From Acidimicrobiia bacterium (GTDB lineage: Bacteria > Actinomycetota > Acidimicrobiia > Spongiisociales > UBA5794), in the NCBI GenBank assembly GCA_026985095.1, contig JALSQW010000063.1:47411-111410 (forward strand): DNA of 64,000 nt. The letters are read 5' to 3'. Under the pieces are notes generated by a model that was not told the DNA's origin, made no database searches, and saw nothing but the letters and a program-made list of their open reading frames with translations. The first letter of the stretch is position 1. Each line of letters starts with the position of its first letter. Below are positions 55,142 through 63,822 of the stretch, piece by piece. Both the position numbers and the translations under genes were made by a program.

Positions 55142-56227
55142 TCAGTCCCAGACGACCGTACGGTTCGTCGGGAAGATGGCGATCCACGGTCGACCGGGCG
55201 GCAGCACCACTTCGGCGCCGTCGGCGTCGAAGATCCGGATCATCTCGTCGATCGACCCGCGCTCCCAGGTCGCCGACAGGACCCCGCCGTCGCGGAACAC
55301 CAGGGCATCCCCAGATCCGACCGTATCCATGGCCGGAACCGGGGTGCCGTTCCCGCCGGGCGCCGTGGCCGTGTACTTGCGTGCCTCGATGACGACGATC
55401 GCATCGACGGTGACCTGACCGCGGGTGTCGGTCTTGTCGTCGTACCACTCGTGCTCGTCGTCCCCGTAGAAGTGCAGGTACCGCTCACCGTCCCACTCGA
55501 AGACCGAGGGCGGCCGATCGGAGAAGGCCAGCTCGATCCGGGTGGCGGTGTCGGTCAGCGGCGTCGGATCGTTGCCGTACTCGAACAGCGGCGGAGGCGG
55601 ATCGTCAGGCCATCCCCGTCCGTCGGCGTAGTCGCGGATGAGGGGTGTCGAGCTGAGGAGGTTGTGCGGTCGCCTGCGTTGATCGGTGCGGTAGGTCGTG
55701 ATGCCGAGGTCGTCGACCATGTAGACCCCCTCGTCGCGGAAGATCTGCTTGACCCACGGCTGGGCGCCGGAGATCTGGAACGGCGCCCCGAGCGGCTTGA
55801 CCAGGCCCGCATCGGTGGGTCGGCCCGATCGGACCGGACCGACCACTTCGGCGTCCGATTGGTGGTACACGGCGATGAGGCGGGTCAAGCCGCCCTCGAC
55901 GAGGAGCTCGTAGACCGCGTCGGCCTTGTCGAGGCCCCAGTGGGGATGGGCGTCGGGGTGGTTGTCGATCTTGACGGTCACCGCCCGCCGCTGGGTGAGT
56001 TCCTCCTCGGCGGGGAGACCGTTGATCGTGTCCCCGATGGGCGGCAACGTGGTAGTGGTGGTGGTCGTCGTCGACGACGATGTGGTGGTGGTCGTCGTCG
56101 ACGTCGTGGAGGTCTCCGGTCGATCCGTGGTGGTCGTCGTCTCGTCGGCGCCGCCCCGGGTGCAGGCCGCAGCGACCAGGGCGAGGACGAGGACCAGGAG
56201 GAGCTTCGGTGCGATGCGTGAGGTCAC
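55142..56227 (-). CDS. DUF3048 domain lipoprotein (YerB-like)
   Basis: A 361-aa lipoprotein. The lipobox is VAAACTR (Cys near residue 22). It is followed by a linker of about 35 residues that is almost all Thr and Ser, ending in LPPIGDTI. The DUF3048 domain has LTQRRAVTVKIDNHPDAHPHWGLDKADAVYELLVEGGLTRL and RSGRPTDAG. The function is unknown; it is surface-exposed. GTG at 56227 has TACACT 8 nt upstream. Confidence 0.9.
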   Translation of the reverse strand: MTSRIAPKLLLVLVLALVAAACTRGGADETTTTTDRPETSTTSTTTTTTSSSTTTTTTTTLPPIGDTINGLPAEEELTQRRAVTVKIDNHPDAHPHWGLDKADAVYELLVEGGLTRLIAVYHQSDAEVVGPVRSGRPTDAGLVKPLGAPFQISGAQPWVKQIFRDEGVYMVDDLGITTYRTDQRRRPHNLLSSTPLIRDYADGRGWPDDPPPPLFEYGNDPTPLTDTATRIELAFSDRPPSVFEWDGERYLHFYGDDEHEWYDDKTDTRGQVTVDAIVVIEARKYTATAPGGNGTPVPAMDTVGSGDALVFRDGGVLSATWERGSIDEMIRIFDADGAEVVLPPGRPWIAIFPTNRTVVWD

Positions 56228-56235
56228 GGACAGCG

Positions 56236-56241
56236 AGTGTA
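56236..56241 (-). promoter_or_regulatory. -10 box of the DUF3048 gene (leaderless)
   Basis: TACACT on the minus strand lies 8 nt before the GTG at 56227. Confidence 0.5.
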
Positions 56242-56249
56242 GGCCCGAA

Positions 56250-56255
56250 GGTCAC
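56250..56255 (+). promoter_or_regulatory. Possible -10 box of the sugar dehydrogenase gene
   Basis: TACGCT on the plus strand lies about 119 nt before the ATG at 56375. If used, it would leave an untranslated leader of about 110 nt that contains a GGCCGA / TCGGCC inverted repeat just before the gene. No known riboswitch is recognised. Confidence 0.3.
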
Positions 56256-56374
56256 GTACGCTGCATCTCGGCCGCCGAGGCGACGAATGTGCTGAACCGG
56301 GGGGACCGATCGGCCGATGACATGACGAGGGCCGACGACGGTCGGCCGAGGTGGAGAACCGGAAGGACCCCCCG

Positions 56375-58225
56375 ATGCGCACGTTGACGACGCTCCTGCT
56401 CGCCGCCGCGTTGAGCCTCCCGGCGGCACCGGCCCTCGCCGGCGCCCCCGACACGGTCGGCACGGTCGACCCCGCCACCGGCATCTGGGCGCTCCGGAAC
56501 GAGGCCGGCCACACCGCTCGGTTCTATTACGGGAACCCCGGCGACGTCCCGATGATGGGCGATTGGGACTGCGACGGGATCGACACCCCGGGTCTGTATC
56601 GCCAGTCGGACGGGTACGTGTACCTGCGCAACGCGAACACCCAAGGCGTCGCGGACGTCAAGTTCTTCTTCGGGGATCCTGGGGATGTGCCGTTGGCGGG
56701 CGATTTCGATGGCGACGGGTGCGACACGGTGTCGATCTTCCGTCCGTCGGAGGGTCGGGTGTTCATCATCAACGCCTTGGGGTCCAACGACGGGGGGTTG
56801 GGAGCTGCCGAGTTCGATTTCTTCTTCGGGAACCCTGGTGACGAGCCGTTCGTGGGCGATTTCGATGGTGACGGGGTCGACACGATCGGCCTGTATCGGC
56901 GCAGCACCGGGTTCGTGTACTTGCGCAACTCCAACGCCGCCGGCGTCGCCGACGTCTCCTACTACTACGGGGACCCGGGGGACCGGATCGTGGCGGGGGA
57001 CTGGGACGGTGACGGGGACGACACCGCAGGGATCTACCGGCCCGACGAGGGCACGTTCTACCTGCGCAACGCCAACACCGAGGGCGTCGCCGACACCGTC
57101 ATCTCCGCCGGCGCCTCGAACCTGACGCCCGTCGCCGGCGTCTTCGGCGAGATCGCCGCCATCCCCGACATCGGGTTGGTGGAGGTCGTCGCCTCCGGCC
57201 TCAGTCAGCCGCTGCTGCTCACCGCGCCGCCCGGCGACGACCGCCTCTTCGTGGTGGAGAAGGGCGGGTCGATCCGGATCGTCGCCAACGGATCCGTGCT
57301 CACCACCCCCTTCCTGACGATCCCGGGCATCACCACCGGCGGCGAGCGTGGCCTCCTCGGATTGGCGTTCCATCCCGACTACGCCACCAACGGCCGGTTC
57401 TTCGTGAACTACACCGACGGGGCAGGAGACACCCGGATCGTCGAGTACCACGCCGACCCGGCGAGCAACGTCGCCGACCCGACGCCCGCACGCACGATCC
57501 TGTCGATCGACCAGCCCTACCCGAACCACAACGGCGGGATGATCGCCTTCGGGCCCGACGGCTTCCTGTACATCGGCATGGGCGACGGCGGCAGCGGCGG
57601 CGATCCCGACGAGAACGGTGAGGATCCCACCACCTTGCTCGGCGCGATCCTGCGACTCGACGTCGATTCGGGGAGCCCGTACGCCATCCCCTCCGGCAAC
57701 CCCTACGACGGCACCAACGGCGCCCGCGAGGTGTGGATCACCGGGGTCCGCAACCCCTGGCGGTGGTCCTTCGACCGCAGCACCGGCGAGCTGTACATCG
57801 GCGACGTGGGGCAGAACGCGTGGGAAGAGATCGACGTCGTGCCCGCCGGCGCCGGCGGCATCGACCTGGGTTGGGACCTCATGGAGGGATCCCACTGCTT
57901 CGAGCCGTCCTCGGGGTGCGACCCGACGGGACTGACGATGCCCGTCCTCGAGTACGGCCACGGGGAAGGCAACTCGGTGACCGGCGGATACGTCTACCGC
58001 GGCTCGGCGATCCCGGGGCTGGCCGGCACGTACTTCTACGGCGACTTCGGCGCCGGGTGGATCCGTTCGTTCACGATGCGCGGGGGCGTCGCCACCGATC
58101 GACGCGATTGGACGTCGGCGGTCGGTACCGTGCCGGCCCTGGCCTCGTTCGGCGAGGACTCGGCCGGTGAGCTGTACGTCGTTTCCCTCGCAGGCAAGAT
58201 CTACAAGATCGTCGGCACGTCCTGA
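56375..58225 (+). CDS. Secreted PQQ-type sugar dehydrogenase with N-terminal DxDGDG repeat blades
   Basis: A 616-aa exported protein. Residues 1-23 are a signal peptide. Residues about 28-245 hold a half-blade (DPATGIWALRN) and four repeats of about 47 residues, each with GNPGDVP then GDWDCDG or GDFDGDG and LYRxSxGxxYLRN. From about 255 the glucose/sorbosone dehydrogenase propeller follows: GERGLLGLAFHPDYATNG, YPNHNGGMIAFGPDGFLYIGMGDGG and GDVGQNAWEEIDVV. It should oxidise sugars outside the cell. The ATG at 56375 has GGAAGGA before it. Confidence 0.9.
   Translation: MRTLTTLLLAAALSLPAAPALAGAPDTVGTVDPATGIWALRNEAGHTARFYYGNPGDVPMMGDWDCDGIDTPGLYRQSDGYVYLRNANTQGVADVKFFFGDPGDVPLAGDFDGDGCDTVSIFRPSEGRVFIINALGSNDGGLGAAEFDFFFGNPGDEPFVGDFDGDGVDTIGLYRRSTGFVYLRNSNAAGVADVSYYYGDPGDRIVAGDWDGDGDDTAGIYRPDEGTFYLRNANTEGVADTVISAGASNLTPVAGVFGEIAAIPDIGLVEVVASGLSQPLLLTAPPGDDRLFVVEKGGSIRIVANGSVLTTPFLTIPGITTGGERGLLGLAFHPDYATNGRFFVNYTDGAGDTRIVEYHADPASNVADPTPARTILSIDQPYPNHNGGMIAFGPDGFLYIGMGDGGSGGDPDENGEDPTTLLGAILRLDVDSGSPYAIPSGNPYDGTNGAREVWITGVRNPWRWSFDRSTGELYIGDVGQNAWEEIDVVPAGAGGIDLGWDLMEGSHCFEPSSGCDPTGLTMPVLEYGHGEGNSVTGGYVYRGSAIPGLAGTYFYGDFGAGWIRSFTMRGGVATDRRDWTSAVGTVPALASFGEDSAGELYVVSLAGKIYKIVGTS
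56601..56919 (+). repeat. Inverted repeat copy 1 (repeat-blade coding DNA)
   Basis: This 319-bp stretch is the reverse complement of 62666-62984 with about eight mismatches that I count and no gap. It codes for two repeat blades and parts of the next ones in the sugar dehydrogenase. Third codon positions are also conserved. Confidence 0.85.
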
Positions 58226-58239
58226 GGAGGCGCTGCACG

Positions 58240-58267
58240 TTGACAAGCGACCGAACGGCACCACAAT
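58240..58267 (+). promoter_or_regulatory. Consensus promoter of the SpoIID-repeat gene (leaderless)
   Basis: TTGACA (58240-58245), a 16-bp spacer and CACAAT (58262-58267) lie 7 nt before the ATG at 58275. This is the only promoter in the window with a perfect -35 box. An ATG at 58266 overlaps the -10 box and would not be transcribed. Confidence 0.7.
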
Positions 58268-58274
58268 GACCCCG

Positions 58275-60332
58275 ATGCGAACCAGAACCGACCGGCTCGG
58301 ATCGCATGGCACGACGGCGGCCAGGGCCATCGCCTTCCTCGCCGCCGTGCTGATCGTCGTCCTCCCGGGGGTCGCCCTCGGCGCGGAGGACGACGTCGTC
58401 TTCGACGGCGCCGGCTTCGGCCATGGCGTCGGGATGAGCCAGTACGGCGCCTACGCGATGGCCAACGACGGCGCCACCTCCGCCGAGATCCTCGCCCACT
58501 ACTACCCAGGGACGACGCCGTCGACGATCGGGGTCGACATCCCCGCCGTCCCGAACCTCCTCGTCAACCTGGAACGGGACGTCAGCGACATCACCTTCAT
58601 CGCCAGAGCCGTCGACTGGGGCGACGGGAACCCCCTTCACGCACCGGTCACGGTCACTCGAGGCAGCGACACCTGGACCGTCCAGACCGACCAGCGACTC
58701 GAGATCGCTCAAGGCCCCGACGGATGCACGCTGACGATCAGCGACGCCGGAGGAGGCACGATCACGACCGCCCCGGCGGGACCCTGCGACCTGGATCTGA
58801 CATGGGACGGCGAACTCGACAAGCCCACCACGAAGATCGAGATCGCCGGATGCACCTTGTGGGACTGGAACGCCGGGATCTACCGGCCATGCCAGTACGG
58901 CCGGGGCGCGGCGATCCACCTCGTCGACAACGGCGGCGGGTTCGAGGTGATCCTCGAGATCGACGTCGACGACTACACCTACGGGATCTCGGAGGTCTCC
59001 TACTCGTGGCCCGCCGCCGCCCTGGAGGCCCAAGCCGTGGCCGCCCGCGGCTACGCCGCCGAATCCGTCTACGGCATCGACCCCGCCACGCGGTCGTGTC
59101 GGTGTCACGTCTACGACACGTCGCTCAGCCAGCGGTACGTCGGATGGGGTCACGGCACCGCGTCGTGGACCGACGCCGTCGATGCCACCAAGGGCGTCGT
59201 CCTGACCCACCCCGAGGCGCCGAACGGCTCCATCGCCCAGACGTTCTACTCGTCGTCCAACGGCGGCGCCACCGAGGCGGTGCAGGACAAGTGGGGCGGT
59301 GCCGCCCTGCCCTATCTCGCGTCCGTGGACGACCCGTGGTCCCTGCAGCCGCCCAACCCGTACCGGTCGTGGACGAAGACCGTCCCCGGCGACCAGGCGG
59401 CCGCGGCGGTCGGCATGGCCCGACTCACCCGGGTGGAGGTCACCGAGCGCTACACCTCCGGCAGCGCCAAGACCGTGGAGTTCACGGGCTCCACCGATGC
59501 CGGACCGGCGGTGGCGACCCGCACCTCGTCGTGGGTCGCGAGCGTCTTCGGCCTGAGGTCACGCTACTTCGACGCGTCGATCGGTGGGACCACGACCCCG
59601 CCGCCCGACGACCCGCCGCCGGCCCAGCACGGCTCGGCGTCGGTGGGGCTTCAGGACCCCGCCACCGGCATCTGGACGATCCGTCGCACCGACGGCTCGG
59701 TCGACACGTTCTACTTCGGCAATCCCGCCGACATCCCGTTCATCGGCGACTGGGACGGCGATGGCGTCGAAACCGTCGGTCTGTACCGCACGAGCACCGG
59801 GTTCCTGTTCCTTCGGAACTCCAACACCCAGGGCGTCGCCGATATCGACATCTACTATGGTGATCCCGGCGATCTGCCGGTGGCGGGTGACTGGAACGGC
59901 GACGGCGTCGACACGGTCGGGATCTACCGGCCGTCGACGGAGCGCTTCTACCTCCGGAACTCCAACACCCAGGGCGTCGCCGACGTCGTGGTGCCCTTCG
60001 GTGAGCGTGGGGACGTCCCGGTCGCCGGGGACTGGGACGGTGACGGCATCGACACGATCGGCGTGTGGCGACCGTCGACCCGCACCCTGTACCTGACGAA
60101 CTCGCTCACCGACCCGACCGTCGACATCGTCTTCGACTACACCGGTGCCGCCGCCGGCGACCGGATCGTGGTGGGCGACTGGAACGACGACGGTATCGAC
60201 ACCGTCGGGGTGTTCCGTCCGTCGAGCGCCACGTTCTACCTGCGAGACACCTACACGCAGGCCTCCGCGAACGTCGTCATCGTCCTCGGCGACGCATCGC
60301 AGAACCCGATCGCCGGGTTCTGGGGTCAGTGA
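58275..60332 (+). CDS. Secreted SpoIID/LytB-domain protein with C-terminal DxDGDG repeat blades
   Basis: A 685-aa exported protein with a signal peptide to about residue 36. The SpoIID/LytB part has FGHGVGMSQYGAYAM near the N-terminus, DDYTYGISEVSYSWPAAALEAQAVAARGY and QTFYSSSNGGATE. A Pro/Thr linker (TTTPPPDDPPPAQ, near 437) leads to a half-blade DPATGIWTIRR and four repeats with GDWDGDG or GDWNGDG, closed by NPIAGFWG. It is probably a wall-acting enzyme or activator displayed on a propeller-like domain. Confidence 0.9.
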   Translation: MRTRTDRLGSHGTTAARAIAFLAAVLIVVLPGVALGAEDDVVFDGAGFGHGVGMSQYGAYAMANDGATSAEILAHYYPGTTPSTIGVDIPAVPNLLVNLERDVSDITFIARAVDWGDGNPLHAPVTVTRGSDTWTVQTDQRLEIAQGPDGCTLTISDAGGGTITTAPAGPCDLDLTWDGELDKPTTKIEIAGCTLWDWNAGIYRPCQYGRGAAIHLVDNGGGFEVILEIDVDDYTYGISEVSYSWPAAALEAQAVAARGYAAESVYGIDPATRSCRCHVYDTSLSQRYVGWGHGTASWTDAVDATKGVVLTHPEAPNGSIAQTFYSSSNGGATEAVQDKWGGAALPYLASVDDPWSLQPPNPYRSWTKTVPGDQAAAAVGMARLTRVEVTERYTSGSAKTVEFTGSTDAGPAVATRTSSWVASVFGLRSRYFDASIGGTTTPPPDDPPPAQHGSASVGLQDPATGIWTIRRTDGSVDTFYFGNPADIPFIGDWDGDGVETVGLYRTSTGFLFLRNSNTQGVADIDIYYGDPGDLPVAGDWNGDGVDTVGIYRPSTERFYLRNSNTQGVADVVVPFGERGDVPVAGDWDGDGIDTIGVWRPSTRTLYLTNSLTDPTVDIVFDYTGAAAGDRIVVGDWNDDGIDTVGVFRPSSATFYLRDTYTQASANVVIVLGDASQNPIAGFWGQ

Positions 60333-61396
60333 CCCCTCCCGGGCCGACCCCGGTCACGGTGGTGATGGTGACCCATCGCTCCGCGGACCTCGTCGGCCCG
60401 GTGCTCGATGCGCTCCTGTCCGACCCTGTGGGGCCGGCAGAGGTCATCGTGGTCGATTCGGCTTCACCCGACGCCACCGTCGAGGTCGTCCGCGCTCGGG
60501 GGGTGAGGATCATCGAACGGGCCGACAACATCGGTTTCGCGGCCGGATGTAACCTTGCCGTCGCGCAGGCGACCCAACCCTACGTGGCGCTGCTGGGTCA
60601 CGACACGACCCCCGAGCACGGATGGCTCCCTCCCCTCCTGGCGGCCCTGGACGAGCAAAGCGTCGGAGCGGCCATGGCGACGATCGCCCAGTCCGCCAGA
60701 CCCGACCGGTTCAACACGTCCGGCGGGCATCTCGGCTACCACGGGCTGGCGTGGGTCAGCGATCTGGACGAACCGATCCCTCCCGACGAGCCCGGCCCGG
60801 TGGATGTGGCGTTCCCCTCCGGCGCCGCCATGGCGATGCGCACCGAACTGTGGCGGCGCTTCGAAGGCTTCCGGGAGGATCTGTTCATGTACCACGAGGA
60901 CGTCGACCTCGGCTGGCGGCTCCGGCTCGCCGGGATGCGCACGGTCCGGGTCCCTGCGTCGAGGGTCCTCCACGACTACGACTTCGATCGTTCGCCCGAC
61001 AAGATGTACTGGTTGGAGCGGAACCGTCGGCGCCTCTTGGCCGCCAATTGGCGCCCATCGACGCGGGTGATGCTGTGGCCGGCGTTGGTCGCCGTCGAGG
61101 CGGGGATCACCGTCGTCGCCATCCGGGACGGTTGGTTCGCACACAAGCGCAGGGCATGGCGGGACACGCAGGGCCGAAGGGACGTGCATGCCGCCGCCCG
61201 GCGACGGGTCGAACGCATCCGCACCCAGGGCGACTCGGTCCTCCTGGCGTCGATGGATTCCGCCATCTCCAGCATGACCCAGGTCCGGGCTCCGCGAGGT
61301 GCCGGTCTCGTCGACGGGATCCTGGAGGCGTACCGGCGGATGGTCCTACCGGTCGTCCGTGTCCTCGATCGGCGAGCCGGGTTCCCCGTCGGGTGA
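60329..61396 (+). CDS. Family 2 glycosyltransferase (rhamnosyltransferase-like)
   Basis: A 355-aa GT2 enzyme. It has VVMVTHRSADLVGPVLDAL at the start, VVDSASPDATVE and GFAAGCNLA, and the HEDVDLGWRLRLAG motif of WbbL-like transferases. The metal-site aspartate region is LLGHDTTPEHG. A basic helical C-terminus (about 245-355) follows. GTG at 60329 overlaps the stop of the SpoIID gene (GTGA). It probably adds a sugar to a surface polymer. Confidence 0.88.
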   Translation: MTPPGPTPVTVVMVTHRSADLVGPVLDALLSDPVGPAEVIVVDSASPDATVEVVRARGVRIIERADNIGFAAGCNLAVAQATQPYVALLGHDTTPEHGWLPPLLAALDEQSVGAAMATIAQSARPDRFNTSGGHLGYHGLAWVSDLDEPIPPDEPGPVDVAFPSGAAMAMRTELWRRFEGFREDLFMYHEDVDLGWRLRLAGMRTVRVPASRVLHDYDFDRSPDKMYWLERNRRRLLAANWRPSTRVMLWPALVAVEAGITVVAIRDGWFAHKRRAWRDTQGRRDVHAAARRRVERIRTQGDSVLLASMDSAISSMTQVRAPRGAGLVDGILEAYRRMVLPVVRVLDRRAGFPVG

Positions 61397-61723
61397 CCGC
61401 ACACGATCGAGCGCGATCGCTTCGGCCAGGTCCCTGAGACGCTCCTCGAGGGCCGTCAACGACACCGAGAGCTGCAGGAGGATGCCGAGGATCACGAGGA
61501 TGGCGAGAAGGAACAGGGTGGTCGTGCCCGAGCGGATCCCGATCGCCTCCGACAGCCGGTCGAGCAGGGGCCGCACGAGGACCAGCACCACCATCCCGGC
61601 GCCGACGGCCAGCCAGATCAGCGCGAAGCGTTCCTTCAGCAGCCCCCGCCGCACCATCCACAACACGACGATCAGCGCTCCGAGGGCGATGACGACCACC
61701 AGCGCCTGGGCGGCTGCGGTCAC
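61346..61723 (-). CDS. DUF2304 family membrane protein
   Basis: A 125-aa protein with three hydrophobic helices (about residues 5-24, 33-52 and 66-90) and a charged C-terminus, as in DUF2304 proteins that accompany GT2 glycosyltransferases. GTG at 61723 overlaps the stop of the glycosyltransferase gene by 4 nt. The 3' end overlaps the convergent GT2 gene by 51 bp. Confidence 0.85.
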   Translation of the reverse strand: MTAAAQALVVVIALGALIVVLWMVRRGLLKERFALIWLAVGAGMVVLVLVRPLLDRLSEAIGIRSGTTTLFLLAILVILGILLQLSVSLTALEERLRDLAEAIALDRVRSPDGEPGSPIEDTDDR

Positions 61724-62415
61724 CGTGCCATCTCCGACGGCTTGCCCGCGATCAACGCCACGACCAGCCGAGCGAGATGCCCGCCGGCCCGCAACGACGG
61801 GGTCGCTTCGCCGTGACGCCTCGGAGCCATCGGGACGGGCACCTGGGAGATGGCCGCCCCGGTCGCATGCGCCATGAGGATCGCTTCGACGGTATCACCG
61901 AGGTACTCCGCAGGGAAGCGGTAGGCGAACACCGACAGGAGCGGTTCCGAGACGGCCCGGAACCCCGAGGTGACGTCGTCGAGCATCACGCCGGTACGCA
62001 GACGGACGACGAACGCCAGGAACCGCATCGCCCACCGACGTGCCGTGCCGACCTCGTAGCCGTCGGCGAAGCGACTCCCGATGGCGAGCTGGGCGCCGGC
62101 GTCGAGCGCGGCGAGGAGGTCGGGCACCGCCTCGGGCGGATGCTGGAGGTCCGCATCGACCTGGACCACACGGCGGAAGCCGTGTGCGACCGCGTAGCGG
62201 AACCCGGCTCGGAGCGCCCCGCCGACGCCGGTGTTGACAGGCATCCGCACGACGATGGCGCCGGCGGCCTGCGCCTTGTCGGCGGTCGCGTCGACGGAGC
62301 CGTCATCGACGACCAGACACGGCAACCCCACGGCCCGGACCCGGTGCACGACGTCGCCGACCGAGTCCTGCTCGTCGAAGGCGGGAACGATCACGAGCGT
62401 GGCCTCGGTGTCCAT
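61720..62415 (-). CDS. Family 2 glycosyltransferase (polyprenol-phosphate sugar transferase-like)
   Basis: A 231-aa GT2 with VIVPAFDEQDSVGDVVHRV, LVVDDGSVDATADKA and the metal motif VQVDADLQHPPEAV; it ends with GHLARLVVALIAGKPSEM. It resembles dolichyl-phosphate mannose synthases without C-terminal membrane helices, and pairs with the DUF2304 protein as in O-antigen or lipoglycan loci. TAGCCT lies 8 nt before the ATG. Confidence 0.88.
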   Translation of the reverse strand: MDTEATLVIVPAFDEQDSVGDVVHRVRAVGLPCLVVDDGSVDATADKAQAAGAIVVRMPVNTGVGGALRAGFRYAVAHGFRRVVQVDADLQHPPEAVPDLLAALDAGAQLAIGSRFADGYEVGTARRWAMRFLAFVVRLRTGVMLDDVTSGFRAVSEPLLSVFAYRFPAEYLGDTVEAILMAHATGAAISQVPVPMAPRRHGEATPSLRAGGHLARLVVALIAGKPSEMAR

Positions 62416-62423
62416 GACCCGGG

Positions 62424-62429
62424 AGGCTA
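62424..62429 (-). promoter_or_regulatory. -10 box of the GT2-DUF2304 pair (leaderless)
   Basis: TAGCCT on the minus strand lies 8 nt before the ATG at 62415. Confidence 0.42.
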
Positions 62430-62445
62430 CCGGACGCGGGTTCCA

Positions 62446-63822
62446 CTACGGGGCCAGGGCTCCGGCGTAGCTCCCGACCCACAGGGTGTGGTCGGCGGTG
62501 CCGGGGGCGTTGTCGAGGTTGACGTAGAACGACCCCGTCGACGGCCGATACACCGCCACGGTGTCGTCCCCGTCCCCGTCCCAGTCCCCCGCCACGATCA
62601 CATCACCGGGATCCCCGTAGAAGAACTCCCGCTCCGCCACCCCCGACGACAACGCATCCCGGAAATACACGAACCCGGTGCTGCGCCGATACAGGCCCAC
62701 CGAATCGACCCCGTCACCATCGAAATCGCCCACGAACGGCACATCCCCAGGGTTCCCGAAGAAGAAATCGAACTCGGCAGCTCCCAACCCCCCGTCGTTG
62801 GACCCCAAGGCGTTGATGATGAACACCCGACCCTCCGACGGACGGAAGATCGACACCGTGTCGCACCCGTCGCCATCGAAATCGCCCGCCAACGGCACAT
62901 CCCCAGGATCCCCGAAGAAGAACTTGACGTCCGCGACGCCTTCGGTGTTCGCGTTGCGCAGGTACACGTACCCGTCCGACTGGCGGTACAGACCCGGGGT
63001 CGCCACCCCGTCACAATCCCAGTCCCCCATCATCGGGACGTCGCCCGGATCCCCGAAATAGAAGGCGTTCACCGTGGTGCCCCATCGCAGCTCGTCGCGG
63101 AGGTACCAGCGGGAACCGGCGTCGACGAAGACCGGCACCTCGCATTCGGCTCCGTCGGGACACGGCGAAGCGGTGTCGACGACCCCGGGTTCGGTGAGCC
63201 GAAGCGCGGCGTCGACGTGCGGGGTCGGGTTGATGGCGGTCCCGTCGGGAGTGTGGAGCTCGAAGTGAACGTGCGGGGCGACGTTCTCGGCGTTGCCCGA
63301 GTCGCCGTCCCAGCCGAGGAGCTGCCCGGCCTCCACATGGACGCCGGGCTCGATCCCGGGAGCGAACCCCCAGCCTTTCCCGTCGTCGCTGTAGCTGCCG
63401 TCCGGGTTCTGGGTGTCATTGTTGAGGTGGATGTACCAGCTCGACCAGCCGTCGTCGTGGACGAGCTGCATGGCGCAGCACGAGCTCGACACCCACCCGA
63501 CGGTGCCCGACGCGGCGGCGACGACGGGAACGCCCTTCTTGCCGTAGGTCATGATGTCCACGCCGAGATGGCCGCGGGTGCACCCGGATCGGCAGGCGCC
63601 CCAGGTATCGCTGTAGTAGTTGTCCCCGACGATGGGGAAGATCATCGGGTAGATGCCGTTCTCGGCCGGGGCGGGCAGCGGATCGGGGGGATCGGGAACG
63701 GGCCCTCCCGCCGAGGCCGGGGCCGCGCCGAAGGCGAGGAACCCCACCACGCCGATCACGATGGCCAAGCCCGCCACGAACCATCGCTGCATCATCGTTC
63801 TCATCGCGCCGGTCTCTGTCAT
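62446..63822 (-). CDS. Secreted M23-family peptidase with C-terminal DxDGDG repeat blades
   Basis: A 458-aa exported protein with a signal peptide to about Ala38. The M23 (LytM/lysostaphin-like) domain has zinc ligands His85 and Asp89 in RGHLGVDIMTYG and the HVHFELH motif at 184-190. From about residue 235 there is a half-blade (RWYLRDELR) and four repeats with GDWDCDG, GDFDGDG, GDFDGDG and GDWDGDG. It should cut peptidoglycan peptides. Its ATG overlaps the stop of the preceding repeat protein by 4 nt; a later Met7 is an alternative. Confidence 0.9.
   Translation of the reverse strand: MTETGAMRTMMQRWFVAGLAIVIGVVGFLAFGAAPASAGGPVPDPPDPLPAPAENGIYPMIFPIVGDNYYSDTWGACRSGCTRGHLGVDIMTYGKKGVPVVAAASGTVGWVSSSCCAMQLVHDDGWSSWYIHLNNDTQNPDGSYSDDGKGWGFAPGIEPGVHVEAGQLLGWDGDSGNAENVAPHVHFELHTPDGTAINPTPHVDAALRLTEPGVVDTASPCPDGAECEVPVFVDAGSRWYLRDELRWGTTVNAFYFGDPGDVPMMGDWDCDGVATPGLYRQSDGYVYLRNANTEGVADVKFFFGDPGDVPLAGDFDGDGCDTVSIFRPSEGRVFIINALGSNDGGLGAAEFDFFFGNPGDVPFVGDFDGDGVDSVGLYRRSTGFVYFRDALSSGVAEREFFYGDPGDVIVAGDWDGDGDDTVAVYRPSTGSFYVNLDNAPGTADHTLWVGSYAGALAP
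62501..62627 (-). repeat. Direct repeat copy 1 (127 bp)
   Basis: This stretch is identical base for base to 63874-64000, 1,373 bp away in the same orientation. It codes for the last repeat blade of the M23 protein. The second copy runs to the window edge, so the full length is unknown. Confidence 0.9.
62666..62984 (-). repeat. Inverted repeat copy 2 (repeat-blade coding DNA)
   Basis: This stretch is the reverse-complement partner of 56601-56919, about 97% identical by my count, without gaps. It codes for the blade region of the M23 protein. Confidence 0.85.

Noticed and set aside
56045..56125. Simple sequence repeat in the DUF3048 gene
   Set aside because: The GTGGT-type repeats encode the Thr-rich linker of the lipoprotein and need no other explanation.
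56520..57110. CRISPR-like or satellite repeat array
   Set aside because: The periodicity of about 141-156 bp is in frame and codes for protein blades; there are no short identical repeats with unique spacers.
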